This document shows positions 1-9,995 of a stretch of 64,000 bases of DNA, piece after piece. Position numbers and translations under genes: made by a program. Source of the DNA: Pseudonocardia acidicola (GTDB lineage: Bacteria; Actinomycetota; Actinomycetes; Mycobacteriales; Pseudonocardiaceae); assembly GCF_012911935.1 (NCBI RefSeq), contig NZ_JAAXLA010000021.1:30476-94475 (forward strand), read 5' to 3'. The notes beneath the pieces are model-generated. The model was not told where the DNA came from, did no database searches, and was given only the letters and a program-made list of their open reading frames with translations. Each line of letters starts with the position of its first letter. Positions within the stretch are counted from its first letter, which is position 1.

Positions 1-1317
1 TTGAAGCGCACGATCGCCGGTACCGCGGTCGGCAACATGATGGAGTGGTACGACTTCGGGGTCTACAGCTACGTGGCCGTGACCCTGGGGAAGGTCTTCT
101 TCCCCGGCTCCAGCGGGCCGGTCCAGCTGATCTCGACGTTCGCCACGTTCGCCGCGGCCTTCCTGATCCGTCCGCTCGGCGGCTTCTTCTTCGGCCCGCT
201 CGGCGACCGGATCGGCCGCAAACGGGTGCTGGCCACCACGATGATCCTGATGGCGATCGGCACCTTCTGCATCGGGCTGCTGCCCGGTTACGACACGATC
301 GGCATCTGGGCCCCGATCCTGCTGCTCGTCGTCCGGCTCGTGCAGGGGTTCTCCACCGGCGGTGAGTACGGCTCGGCGATGACGTTCATCTCCGAGCACT
401 CCCCGGACCGCCGCCGCGGGTTCCTGTCCAGCTGGCTGGAGTTCGGCACCCTGTCCGGCTACGTGCTGGGCGCGGCGATAGCCACCGGACTGACCGCCAC
501 CCTGACCGAGACGCAGATGCTCTCGTGGGGCTGGCGGATCCCGTTCTTCGTCGCCGGCCCGCTCGGCCTGGCCGGGCTGTACATGCGGCTCAAGCTGGAG
601 GAGACCCCGGCCTTCGAGTACCTCGCGGGCCACGAACACCGCACGATGAACATCCGCGAGGAGTTCCGGCGCATCATCGTCGAGCACCGGCGCCCGGTGC
701 TGGTGTGCATGGGCCTGGTCCTGGTGTGGAACGTGACCAACTACATGCTCACGTCGTACATGCCGAACTACCTGTCCACCGCGCTCGCCGTGCCCGAGGC
801 CACCGCGCTGCTGGTCGTGCTGATCGTCATGGCCGTGCTGATGGTGGTGATCACGTTCGTCGGTCGCCTGTCCGACCGGGTCGGGCGCCGTCCGGTGCTC
901 ATGACCGGCTGCATCCTGCTCATCCTCGGCTCGGTGCCCGCGATGCTGATCATCCGCAACGCCACGTTCAGTCCGATTCTCATCGGCTGCATGCTGATGG
1001 GGCTGATGCTGGTGTGCTTCAGCAGTACCGAGCCGGCCACCCTGCCCGCGCTGTTCCCCACCGACGTGCGCGCCGGAGCGCTGTCGGTGGCGTTCAACAT
1101 CTCCGTGTCGTTGTTCGGCGGCACCACCCCGCTGGTCACCGCGGCGCTGGTGACCGCGACCCACAGCCTGCTGATGCCGGGGTTCTACCTGATGGCGGCG
1201 GGGATCATCGGCGCCGTCGCCGTGCTGTTCGCCCCGGAGACCGCAGGCCGGCCGCTGCCCGGTTCGCCGCCGGTGGCCGCCGACGAGGCGGAGGCCCGCA
1301 AGCTGGTCGGGTACTGA
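1..1317 (+). CDS. MFS metabolite:proton symporter (MHS/ProP-like), 5' end probably cut by window edge
   Basis: Integral membrane importer of the major facilitator superfamily, metabolite:H+ symporter branch, whose members take up proline, betaines and organic acids. The N-terminal signature NMMEWYDFGVY (about residues 13-23), the loop GPLGDRIGRKR (about 67-77) and the second-half loop GRLSDRVGRRP (about 289-299) are typical, and about 12 hydrophobic segments are present. The first visible codon is TTG at base 1 and the family normally has 10-20 further residues before this point, so the true start is probably upstream of the window. An ornithine cyclodeaminase homologue follows 65 bp downstream on the same strand, which suggests an amino-acid or quaternary-amine substrate; that link is inference. 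Confidence 0.85.
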   Translation: MKRTIAGTAVGNMMEWYDFGVYSYVAVTLGKVFFPGSSGPVQLISTFATFAAAFLIRPLGGFFFGPLGDRIGRKRVLATTMILMAIGTFCIGLLPGYDTIGIWAPILLLVVRLVQGFSTGGEYGSAMTFISEHSPDRRRGFLSSWLEFGTLSGYVLGAAIATGLTATLTETQMLSWGWRIPFFVAGPLGLAGLYMRLKLEETPAFEYLAGHEHRTMNIREEFRRIIVEHRRPVLVCMGLVLVWNVTNYMLTSYMPNYLSTALAVPEATALLVVLIVMAVLMVVITFVGRLSDRVGRRPVLMTGCILLILGSVPAMLIIRNATFSPILIGCMLMGLMLVCFSSTEPATLPALFPTDVRAGALSVAFNISVSLFGGTTPLVTAALVTATHSLLMPGFYLMAAGIIGAVAVLFAPETAGRPLPGSPPVAADEAEARKLVGY

Positions 1318-1382
1318 CCGGCTTCCCCTCGGGGGCCGGACTGGGCACGCTGTATCTCTCGTGCCGCCGGAGGTGGGTGCCG

Positions 1383-2369
1383 ATGCTGCTGCTGCACCGC
1401 GAGCAGATCGAGGACCTGCTCGACCTGGACGAACTGATCGACGCGCTCGGCCCGGCGATGGCCGATCTCAGTTCCGGCCGCGCGTCGGTGCCGGACCGGG
1501 TCGCGGCGGGCGTCCCGAATCGGGAAGGGCTGCTCACGGCGACGCCGGGGTACGTGCCCTCGTCCCAGGTGCTGATGGCCGAGCTCGTCTCGTGGTACCC
1601 GCACAACGCCGGCACCGGCCTGCCGACCCGCCAGGCCGTCATCGTCGCATTCGACCCGGACACCGGCGAGCCCAGCGCGCTGCTCGACGGCACCGCGATC
1701 ATCACGATCCGCACCGGTGCGTGCTCGGCACTGTCGGTGCGGCTGCTCGCCCGCCCCGACGCCGAGGTGCTCACGATCATCGGAACCGGGGTGCAGGCCC
1801 GCTCGCACGCCCGCGCCGTGTCCCGGGTCCGGCGGCTCCGGCAGATCCGGATCGCCGGCCGGGACCCGGTGAAGGCCGCGGATGCGGCCGTCGAGCTGTC
1901 CGCGGAGCTTCCGGTCGACGTCGTGGTGGTGGCGTCGATCCGGGAGGCGCTCGACGGCGCGGACATCGTCTGCGCCACCACCCACGCGGTGGTGCCGGTC
2001 GTCCGCCGGGCGTGGCTGAGCCCCGGGGTGCACGTCGCGTCGGTGGGCCACAACTCCGCCGGCCGGGAGATCGACGACGACACGATCGCCGACGCGTTGG
2101 TCTGTGTGGAGTCCCGCGCCGCGGTGCTGGCCCCGTTCCCGGCGGGCAGCAACGACCTGCTCGAACCCATCGAGAACGGCGTCATCAAGCCCGACCACCT
2201 GCACGCCGAGCTCGGTGAGCTCGTCGCCGGGGCCCGGCCCGGGCGCAGCTCGCCGGAGCAGATCACCCTGTTCAAGTCGGTCGGGGTGGCCGTCGAGGAC
2301 GCCGCGGCCGTGGCGCTGGTCCTGCAGGCGGCCTGGGACCAGGGGGTCGGTGACGAGATCCGGATCTAG
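1383..2369 (+). CDS. ornithine cyclodeaminase / mu-crystallin family protein
   Basis: NAD(P)-dependent enzyme of the ornithine cyclodeaminase/mu-crystallin family, 328 residues, the normal family length. Members deaminate ornithine to proline or act as ketimine reductases or opine-type dehydrogenases. The Rossmann segment TIIGTGVQARSHARAV (about residues 133-148) and the N-terminal substrate part with TRQAVIVAFDPDTGEP (about 82-97) are visible. The start was chosen at ATG 1383 because GGAGG at 1369-1373 sits at good spacing; GTG 1377 is in frame and possible. The frame stays open far upstream, but that part is a shadow of the MFS gene. Probably co-transcribed with the preceding transporter. 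The exact substrate cannot be told from sequence. Confidence 0.85.
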   Translation: MLLLHREQIEDLLDLDELIDALGPAMADLSSGRASVPDRVAAGVPNREGLLTATPGYVPSSQVLMAELVSWYPHNAGTGLPTRQAVIVAFDPDTGEPSALLDGTAIITIRTGACSALSVRLLARPDAEVLTIIGTGVQARSHARAVSRVRRLRQIRIAGRDPVKAADAAVELSAELPVDVVVVASIREALDGADIVCATTHAVVPVVRRAWLSPGVHVASVGHNSAGREIDDDTIADALVCVESRAAVLAPFPAGSNDLLEPIENGVIKPDHLHAELGELVAGARPGRSSPEQITLFKSVGVAVEDAAAVALVLQAAWDQGVGDEIRI

Positions 2370-2478
2370 GGCCCACCCTCCGGCGCGGAGCCGCAGATGC
2401 GTGGGCGATCCGCCGGTTACTCCACCCGGGGCGGGCGGCCCATCGACGCCACCAGTTCCGGGAGACGCTGACCCGGAA

Positions 2479-2868
2479 TCACCCGGCCAGCCCGGCTCGC
2501 TCCAGCACGATGTCGATCAGCCGTCGCGGCGAGGACGACGCGAGCCCCAGCGGCCAGCGGCTCCCCAGCCGCTCCACGACCTCGACCGCACCCGGCAGCA
2601 GCGGCAGCCCGGAGGCGTACCGGGCGACCATCCGGTCGACGACGGTGGCGGCGACCTCCTCCGGCCGGCCGGGTACGCCCACCACCCCGGTCAGGTACGC
2701 CGACCACTCCGGGGTGCTCATCCCCTGCATGGCCTGGGTCGCCTCCGCGGGCCAGGACAGGGCCGCCTCGGCGGCGAGACCGCGGCGGACCTCGTCCCAG
2801 AGCTCCTCGGACTCGACGAGCACACCGTCGAGGTCGAAGACCACCGCAGCCATCGCGTCCCCCGGCAT
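2479..2868 (-). pseudogene. HAD-superfamily hydrolase, C-terminally truncated
   Basis: The 129-residue ORF begins like a phosphoglycolate/beta-phosphoglucomutase-type HAD hydrolase. Motif I is VVFDLDGVLVESEELW (about residues 8-23), then comes a helical cap, then motif II in LGLASSSPRRLID. The protein stops just after motif II, so the conserved Lys of motif III and the acidic motif IV needed for Mg2+ binding are absent. Intact relatives have about 210-230 residues. Only 109 bp separate its stop from the ornithine cyclodeaminase gene, so the missing half is not simply in another frame. A deletion remnant is the likeliest reading. GGGAGG upstream fits the ATG at 2868; ATG 2853 is an alternative. 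Confidence 0.6.
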
Positions 2869-2992
2869 CGTGCCTCCCGAATCGTCCCGGAGTCGCCCCT
2901 GAATCGGATGTGTCGGTACGCGGTGGCACAGACGGCTCGTCGACGCCGGGTCAGCCGTGTCGAGCAGGCGCCCGGGTGCGTACCGTCAGACT

Positions 2993-3109
2993 ATGTCCAC
3001 GGCCCACGGCGTGGTCACCTGCTCCACCACCCTGTCCGTCGACGCCGCGCCGATGCTCGCGCATCCCCTGCGCACGTCGGACCTCCCGCTGCGGCTGCTC
3101 GACTCCTGA
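2993..3109 (+). CDS. possible 38-residue leaderless small ORF
   Basis: An ATG at 2993 opens a 38-codon ORF ending in TGA at 3107-3109, just before the ribosome binding site of the next gene. TACCGT lies at 2981-2986, six bases before the ATG, the arrangement seen at several leaderless genes in this window. The peptide (beginning MSTAHGVVTCSTTLS) has no recognisable domain. It could be a small protein or leader of the downstream membrane protein, or chance. There is no Shine-Dalgarno sequence. Confidence 0.25.
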   Translation: MSTAHGVVTCSTTLSVDAAPMLAHPLRTSDLPLRLLDS

Positions 3110-3125
3110 CCGAGGGAAGACGCAC

Positions 3126-4298
3126 ATGGCTGGACCCGACCCGCAGCCGGCCTGGACCCCGGGATCGGCGCGCCGCCCCGACCGGCACCGGGGGGCAACC
3201 TGGCTGGGGCAGCACTGGAGAACCGTCGGGCACTGGGTCGTGGTCCTGGCCGCTCTCGGCTACCTGACCTGGCAGGCGCCGAAGATGATTCGCTCCGCAG
3301 GCGACGTACACGTGACGCTGGACCACCTGCAGTGGTGGTGGGTGGTTCTCGCGGCCCTGCTCGGCGTGGGCGCGCTGGCGGTGTACGGGGAGCTGCACCG
3401 GCGACTGCTGCTCGTCGGTGACGCGCCCGTTCCGGCGGCCACGGTGCAGGGGATCACCTTCGCCGAGAACGCGGTGTCCAACACCGTGCCCGTGGTCGGC
3501 GGCGCCGGTGCCGTCGCCTACGCGATCAGCCGGCTGCGCCGCCGCGGCGTCGACTCCGCGCTGGCCTCCTGGACGGTGCTCTTCGCCGGGGTGATGTCGA
3601 CGCTCACCCTGATCGTCCTCGGTGTGGTCGCGCTGACCTGGGCCGGGCGGCTACCCGTCGGGTGGGCGGTCCTGCTCATCGCCGTGATCGTCCTGGGGTC
3701 GGTCGCCGCCTGGGCGGTGGTGACCCACCCTGCCGTGCTGCGCCACGTCATGCACGTGCTGCTGCGCATCGGCAAGCACGTGCCGTGGAACTGCCGCCAC
3801 TGCCGCGCCACCTGGGAGCGCGACCCCGATCAGGTCTCCGACCGGATCGGTGCCCGCCTCGGCCTGCTGCGGCCCAGTCCCGTCCAATGGCTCGTCCTGA
3901 TCACCTTCTCGGCGCTGGCCTGGGCGCTGGACTACCTGACCCTGAACGCCAGCGCTGCGAGCGTGGGGGCCTTCGCCCCCTGGACGGTTCTCGCGCTGGG
4001 TTTCCTCCTCGTCCAGGGCAGCATCGCCCTCCAGGTCCTTCCCGGCGGTGCCGGTCTGGCCGAGACCGGCCTGCTCGGCGTCCTTCTCGCCGCCGGCGTG
4101 GCCGCCGCCCCGGCCGCGGCCACCGTGCTCATCTATCGCGCCATCAGCTGGCTCGGCCTCTCCCTGGTCGGCTGGGTCGTCTACGCCGTACAGATCCACC
4201 GAACGCCGGCCCGCCACCACCGCCACACCTTCCCGCTCATCCACGTGGCGCCGCTGGGCCGGCCGGCACGAATCACCCCGCCCGACGTCGGCGGGTGA
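3126..4298 (+). CDS. lysylphosphatidylglycerol synthase-like / UPF0104 membrane protein
   Basis: Polytopic inner-membrane protein of about 390 residues, similar to the N-terminal flippase-like region of lysylphosphatidylglycerol synthases (YbhN/UPF0104 group). About seven or eight hydrophobic segments run from residue 36 to 360. The family hallmark is seen in TFAENAVSNTVPVVGGAGAV (about 110-129) and in VLPGGAGLAETGLLGVLLA (about 305-323). A short hydrophilic loop with CRHCRATWERDP interrupts the middle. There is no aminoacyl-transferase domain, so phospholipid aminoacylation is unlikely; a lipid-transport or flippase role is inferred. The start was set at ATG 3126 because GAGGGA at 3112-3117 is well placed; the frame is open farther upstream. 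Confidence 0.75.
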   Translation: MAGPDPQPAWTPGSARRPDRHRGATWLGQHWRTVGHWVVVLAALGYLTWQAPKMIRSAGDVHVTLDHLQWWWVVLAALLGVGALAVYGELHRRLLLVGDAPVPAATVQGITFAENAVSNTVPVVGGAGAVAYAISRLRRRGVDSALASWTVLFAGVMSTLTLIVLGVVALTWAGRLPVGWAVLLIAVIVLGSVAAWAVVTHPAVLRHVMHVLLRIGKHVPWNCRHCRATWERDPDQVSDRIGARLGLLRPSPVQWLVLITFSALAWALDYLTLNASAASVGAFAPWTVLALGFLLVQGSIALQVLPGGAGLAETGLLGVLLAAGVAAAPAAATVLIYRAISWLGLSLVGWVVYAVQIHRTPARHHRHTFPLIHVAPLGRPARITPPDVGG

Positions 4299-4470
4299 CC
4301 CGCACCGGGGTAGTGGCGACGCCGCCGGACGGCGCCGACGCCCGGCGGGCGACCGCGCGCCGGGGACCGCGCCGGCGGGCTGGAGCCGGCGATGAACGTC
4401 GCCGTCGTCGGTGACCAGGTGCCGCCGTGGATCCAGCAGTTCATCGGCGCGGACGCCGCGACGGGGGATC

Positions 4471-4626
4471 GAGCACGACTCGCTGACCATGCTCCGCGGC
4501 AGCCCGCAGCAGATGGCCGAGGAGTTGCTGCGCCGCCGCGACGAGATCGGCGTCTCCTCCCTCAGCGTCGACGGCGCGTTCGCCGAGCAGCCGGCCCCCG
4601 TGGTGGAGTTGCTCGCCGGCCGCTGA
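4471..4626 (+). pseudogene. C-terminal remnant of an F420-type LLM oxidoreductase
   Basis: About 50 codons in one frame read like the last part of an actinobacterial LLM-class F420-dependent oxidoreductase. Recognisable pieces are LRGSPQQMAEELLRRRDEIG and the terminal APVVELLAGR. The upstream three quarters of such a gene (about 250 residues) is missing: the preceding sequence is the unrelated end of the UPF0104 gene and unrecognised spacer. The fragment lies directly beside the stop of paaK, on the opposite strand. I see no start or ribosome binding site that would give an independent protein. Confidence 0.55.
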
Positions 4627-4627
4627 C

Positions 4628-5952
4628 TCAGCGCGCCTGCCGCAGGTCCTTGAGCCGCTGCAGCTTGCCGACCGACCGCTCCAGGGTGGCCGGCGGCACG
4701 ATCTCGCACTCGACGCTCACCCCGATGGTCTCCTTGACGCCACGGACGATCTCCGCGGCGGCCGGGCCGTGCCGGTCGGCCGGGGTGTCGGCGCGGGACT
4801 CGACCCGCACCGTGAGCGCATCCATCCGGCCCCGGGTGGAGAGCACGAGCTGGAAATGCGGGGCCAGGCCGGGAGCGCGCAGCACGATCTCCTCGATCTG
4901 GGTGGGGAACAGGTTCACCCCGCGCAGGATGATCATGTCATCGCTGCGGCCGGTGATCTTCTGCATCCGGCGCATCGCCGGGCGGGCGGTGCCCGGGAGC
5001 AGTCGGGTGAGGTCGCGCGTGCGGTACCGGATGATCGGCAGCGCCTCCTTGGTGAGCGAGGTGAACAGCAGCTCGCCCTCCTCGCCGTCGGCCAGCGGTG
5101 TCCCGTCCAGCGGGTCGACGACCTCGGGGAGGAAGTGGTCCTCCCACACGTGCAGGCCGTCCTTGGTCTCCACACACTCCTGGGAGACGCCGGGGCCCAT
5201 CACCTCGGACAGGCCGTAGATGTCGACGGCGTGGATCCCCATCCGCCCCTCGATCTCGGCGCGCATCTGCTCGGTCCACGGCTCGGCGCCGAGGATGCCG
5301 ACCTTCAGCGAGCTCGATCGCGGGTCGATGCCCTGCCGCTCGAACTCGTCGATGATCGTCAGCAGGTAGGACGGGGTGAGCATGATGATCTGCGGACCGA
5401 AGTCCTGGATGAGCTGGACCTGGCGCGGGGTCATGCCGCCGGAGACCGGGACGACGGTGCAGCCGAGTTTCTCCGCGCCGTAGTGCGCGCCGAGTCCGCC
5501 GGTGAACAGTCCGTAGCCGTAGGCGTTGTGCAGGATCTGGCCCGGCCGCCCGCCCGCCGCGCGGATCGAGCGGGCCATCACCGTCGCCCAGGTCTCGATG
5601 TCGCGCGCGGTGTAGCCGACCACCGTGGGCCGGCCGGTGGTGCCCGACGACGCGTGCACCCGGGCCACCTGCTCGCGCGGTACCGCGAACATGCCGAAGG
5701 GGTAGTTGTCGCGCAGGTCGGCCTTGCTCGTCATCGGGAACCTGGCCAGGTCGGACAGCTCCCGGCAGTCGTCGGGATGCACGCCGGCGGCGTCGAAACG
5801 CTCCCGGTAGAACGGCACGCCTGTGTACGCGTGCCGCAGGGTCCACTGCAGCCGCTCGAGCTGCAGGGCGCGCAGCTCGTCGGTCGACATCCGCTCGGCG
5901 GGGTCGAGGGTCTCAGTCGCGGGGGCATCGCCCAGCCGGGCCGCCTGCGCGG

Positions 5953-5956
<4 letters not shown>
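4628..5956 (-). CDS. paaK: phenylacetate-CoA ligase PaaK
   Basis: Cytosolic ATP- and CoA-dependent ligase that activates phenylacetate to phenylacetyl-CoA, the entry step of the aerobic hybrid pathway encoded around it; 442 residues, as usual. Visible motifs: the substrate-side segment ASSGTTGRPTVVGYT (about residues 96-110), the P-loop/adenylate region YGLSEVMGPGVSQECV (about 242-257), YRTRDLTRLLPGTARP, and RSDDMIILRGVNLFPTQIEE near residue 340. GTG 5956 overlaps the TGA of paaZ by four bases (GTGA), so the two genes are translationally coupled. An in-frame extension upstream of 5956 is shadow sequence inside paaZ. Confidence 0.95.
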
Positions 5957-7995
<2,039 letters not shown>

Positions 7996-8020
7996 CGCGG
8001 ATGCCTCCGTGAATCTCGCT

Positions 8021-8041
8021 CGACCGACCGTTCGTTCGGCG
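8021..8041. promoter_or_regulatory. paaO1: PaaR-like operator, copy 1
   Basis: The core ACCGTTCGTTCGGC at 8027-8040 matches the ACCG-N2-CG-N2-CGGT pattern known for TetR-type PaaR regulators at all fixed positions except the last base. It lies 26 bases upstream of the paaZ start, in the divergent paaZ-paaG promoter region. Binding by the TetR protein encoded at 8982-9623 is inferred. Confidence 0.6.
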
Positions 8042-8115
8042 AAGCTAGCACTCAACGGCGCCACCCGACAGTGCCCGGACGGCTCCGGCAGCGCAGACCG
8101 GCCCGGCTCGTGCAA

Positions 8116-8133
8116 CGACCGATCGTTCGGTCG
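8116..8133. promoter_or_regulatory. paaO2: PaaR-like operator, copy 2
   Basis: CGACCGATCGTTCGGTCG has perfect 7-base arms (CGACCGA / TCGGTCG) around a 4-base centre. The core ACCGATCGTTCGGT fits ACCG-N2-CG-N2-CGGT exactly. It lies about 19 bases upstream of the TAGCAT hexamer that precedes paaG, a good position for repressing paaG-tetR transcription. Confidence 0.7.
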
Positions 8134-8151
8134 GAGACCGGCTAGCCCGGC

Positions 8152-8157
8152 TAGCAT
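8152..8157 (+). promoter_or_regulatory. -10 hexamer for leaderless paaG
   Basis: TAGCAT ends six bases before the ATG at 8164 and there is no Shine-Dalgarno sequence between them. A transcript starting about seven bases past the hexamer would begin at the ATG itself. Confidence 0.5.
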
Positions 8158-8163
8158 GGCGCG

Positions 8164-8985
8164 ATGTCCGATCACGCGAGCGACCTGGCCGATCCCGCTG
8201 TCCTCGTCGAGCGCGACGAGGCCGACCCGGCCGTCGCGGTGCTCACCCTGAACCGGCCGGCCCGCTACAACGCGCTCACGCTCGAGCTGAAGACCGCCCT
8301 GCTCGACGCGATCACGGGCGTGAGCACCGACCCGTCGGTGCGCGCCGTCGTGCTGACCGGCGCGGGCAAGGCGTTCTGCGTGGGCCAGGACCTCGGCGAA
8401 CACGCCGAGAACCTGGAGAAGGACCCGGAGACGGCGCTGGGCACCGTGGCCGAGCACTACAACCCGATCGTTCTCGGGCTCACCGAGATGCCCAAGCCGG
8501 TGGTCGCTGCGATCAACGGGCCGTGCGTGGGGGCCGGGCTGGGTTTCGCGATGTCGTGCGACCTGCGGGTCGCCGCCGCGGGGCTGAAGTTCGCCACCGC
8601 GTTCACCGGGATCGGGCTGACCGCCGACTCCGGCCTGTCGGCCAGCCTCGCACACGCCGTCGGGATCTCCCGGGCCACCGAACTGCTGCTGCTCGGTGAG
8701 CAGTTCACCGCCGAGGAGGCCCAGCAGTGGGGGCTGGTGCGCGAGGTCGTCCCGGCCGAGGACGTGCTGGGCACCGCGGTCGAGCTCGCCCGCCGGCTCG
8801 CGACCGGGCCGACCGCCGCCTACGCCGAGGTCAAGCGGGCCGTGCGGTTCGGCGCGGTGTCCGAGCTGCCCGACGTGCTGGCCCACGAGGCCGCCGCGCA
8901 GGGCCGGCTCGCGGTGACCCGCGACCACGCGGTCGCCGTCGCCGACTTCCTCGCGAAGAAGCGTCCGACGTTCGAGGGGCGATGA
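8164..8985 (+). CDS. paaG: enoyl-CoA hydratase/isomerase family protein, probably epoxyphenylacetyl-CoA isomerase PaaG
   Basis: Crotonase-fold enzyme of 273 residues. In this context it should isomerise 1,2-epoxyphenylacetyl-CoA to oxepin-CoA, the substrate of PaaZ. The oxyanion-hole segments are FCVGQDLGEH (about residues 71-80) and INGPCVGAGLGFAMSCDL (about 117-134). The acidic residue typical of PaaG-type isomerases is seen in IGLTADSGLSA near Asp155, while the two Glu residues of true hydratases are not evident. Transcribed away from paaZ and overlapping the TetR gene by four bases (ATGA). A PaaF-type hydratase role is the main alternative. Confidence 0.85.
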   Translation: MSDHASDLADPAVLVERDEADPAVAVLTLNRPARYNALTLELKTALLDAITGVSTDPSVRAVVLTGAGKAFCVGQDLGEHAENLEKDPETALGTVAEHYNPIVLGLTEMPKPVVAAINGPCVGAGLGFAMSCDLRVAAAGLKFATAFTGIGLTADSGLSASLAHAVGISRATELLLLGEQFTAEEAQQWGLVREVVPAEDVLGTAVELARRLATGPTAAYAEVKRAVRFGAVSELPDVLAHEAAAQGRLAVTRDHAVAVADFLAKKRPTFEGR

Positions 8986-9623
8986 GTCGCGTGCGGGCGC
9001 GCGAGACGACACCGATGAGCGCGGCATCCGCCGAACCGGCGCGCCGGCCGCGGCGGCCCAGTGGCGGGCCCGGCCCGCTGCTCGAGGTGGCCGTGGCGGA
9101 GTTCAACACCCGCGGCTACGACGCCACCAGCATGGAGGACCTCTCCCGCGCGGCCGGCATCACGAAGTCGTCGTTCTACCACCACTTCGCGGGCAAGGAG
9201 GCGCTGCTGCGCGCGGCGCTGGAGCGCGCCCTCGACGGCTTGTTCGGGGTGCTCGCCGAGCCCGGCGCGAGCGCCGGGTCACCGTCCGAGCGGCTGCGGC
9301 ACATCGTCCGCGGCCAGGTCCGGGTGCTGATGACCGATCTGTCCTACGTGACGCTGCTGCTGCGCGTGCGAGGCAACACCGAGACCGAACGCTGGGCCCT
9401 GGAGCGCCGCCGCGCCTTCGACGCCGAGATCACCGCACTGGTCCGGCAGGCCGTCGAGGCGGGCGAGGTCCGGGCGGGCATCGAGCCGGCGCTGGCGGCC
9501 CGGCTGCTCTCCGGGCTCGTGAACTCCGTCGCCGAGTGGTACCGCCCGGGCCGCCCCGGCAGCGGGACGCTCCCCGACGACGTCGCCCGCGCCGTCTTCG
9601 AAGGCATCCTCCCGGCCGCCTGA
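8982..9623 (+). CDS. paaR: TetR family regulator, probable PaaR repressor of the paa genes
   Basis: DNA-binding regulator of 213 residues. The N-terminal TetR helix-turn-helix spans about residues 30-75, with MEDLSRAAGITKSSFYHHF as the recognition region; an all-helical ligand-binding domain follows. ATG 8982 overlaps the paaG stop (ATGA); ATG 9015 is an in-frame alternative giving 202 residues. The coupling to paaG and three palindromes in front of paaZ/paaG and paaA suggest autoregulation and repression relieved by phenylacetyl-CoA, as known for PaaR proteins. The ligand is inferred from context only. Confidence 0.8.
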   Translation: MSRVRARETTPMSAASAEPARRPRRPSGGPGPLLEVAVAEFNTRGYDATSMEDLSRAAGITKSSFYHHFAGKEALLRAALERALDGLFGVLAEPGASAGSPSERLRHIVRGQVRVLMTDLSYVTLLLRVRGNTETERWALERRRAFDAEITALVRQAVEAGEVRAGIEPALAARLLSGLVNSVAEWYRPGRPGSGTLPDDVARAVFEGILPAA

Positions 9624-9995
9624 ACGCCCTTCATGCGGCCGGGGGAGAGGATCAGCCGTCGGAGTCGGCCGGTGCGGCGGGGTCGGGTGCGGCGGCGTAG
9701 ACGTGGTGCTGCGGCGTCGGCATCGACGATCCCGTGCCCTTGACGCTCTGCCAGCGGTAGGTCGCTCATGTGGCGTGCATTCCGTGATCGGATGAACCGG
9801 CGACGACGTCTCGTCCTCGGGCGGGGACGGCGCGCGAGTACCCGGATTGGCTGAATCGACGGGGCCGATTGGGGTGTCGTCAATCCAACTGAGGATCATT
9901 GTTCACCTTTTCGGCGCACGATGCACCCGATCGTGACCCGGGTGGCCACCTGCTCGGGTCTGTGAGACCACCTCCACTCAGGGGAAAGCGTCAGC
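9624..9995. other. intergenic stretch between tetR and the PAS-rich membrane ORF
   Basis: About 370 bases without a convincing gene. On the minus strand, 9655-9769 reads as a short open piece ending in APDPAAPADSDG with an in-frame stop just upstream; it resembles the tail of a protein but I cannot name it. GGGGAAAG at 9981-9988 is the ribosome binding site of the next ORF. No clear terminator is seen. Confidence 0.4.
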
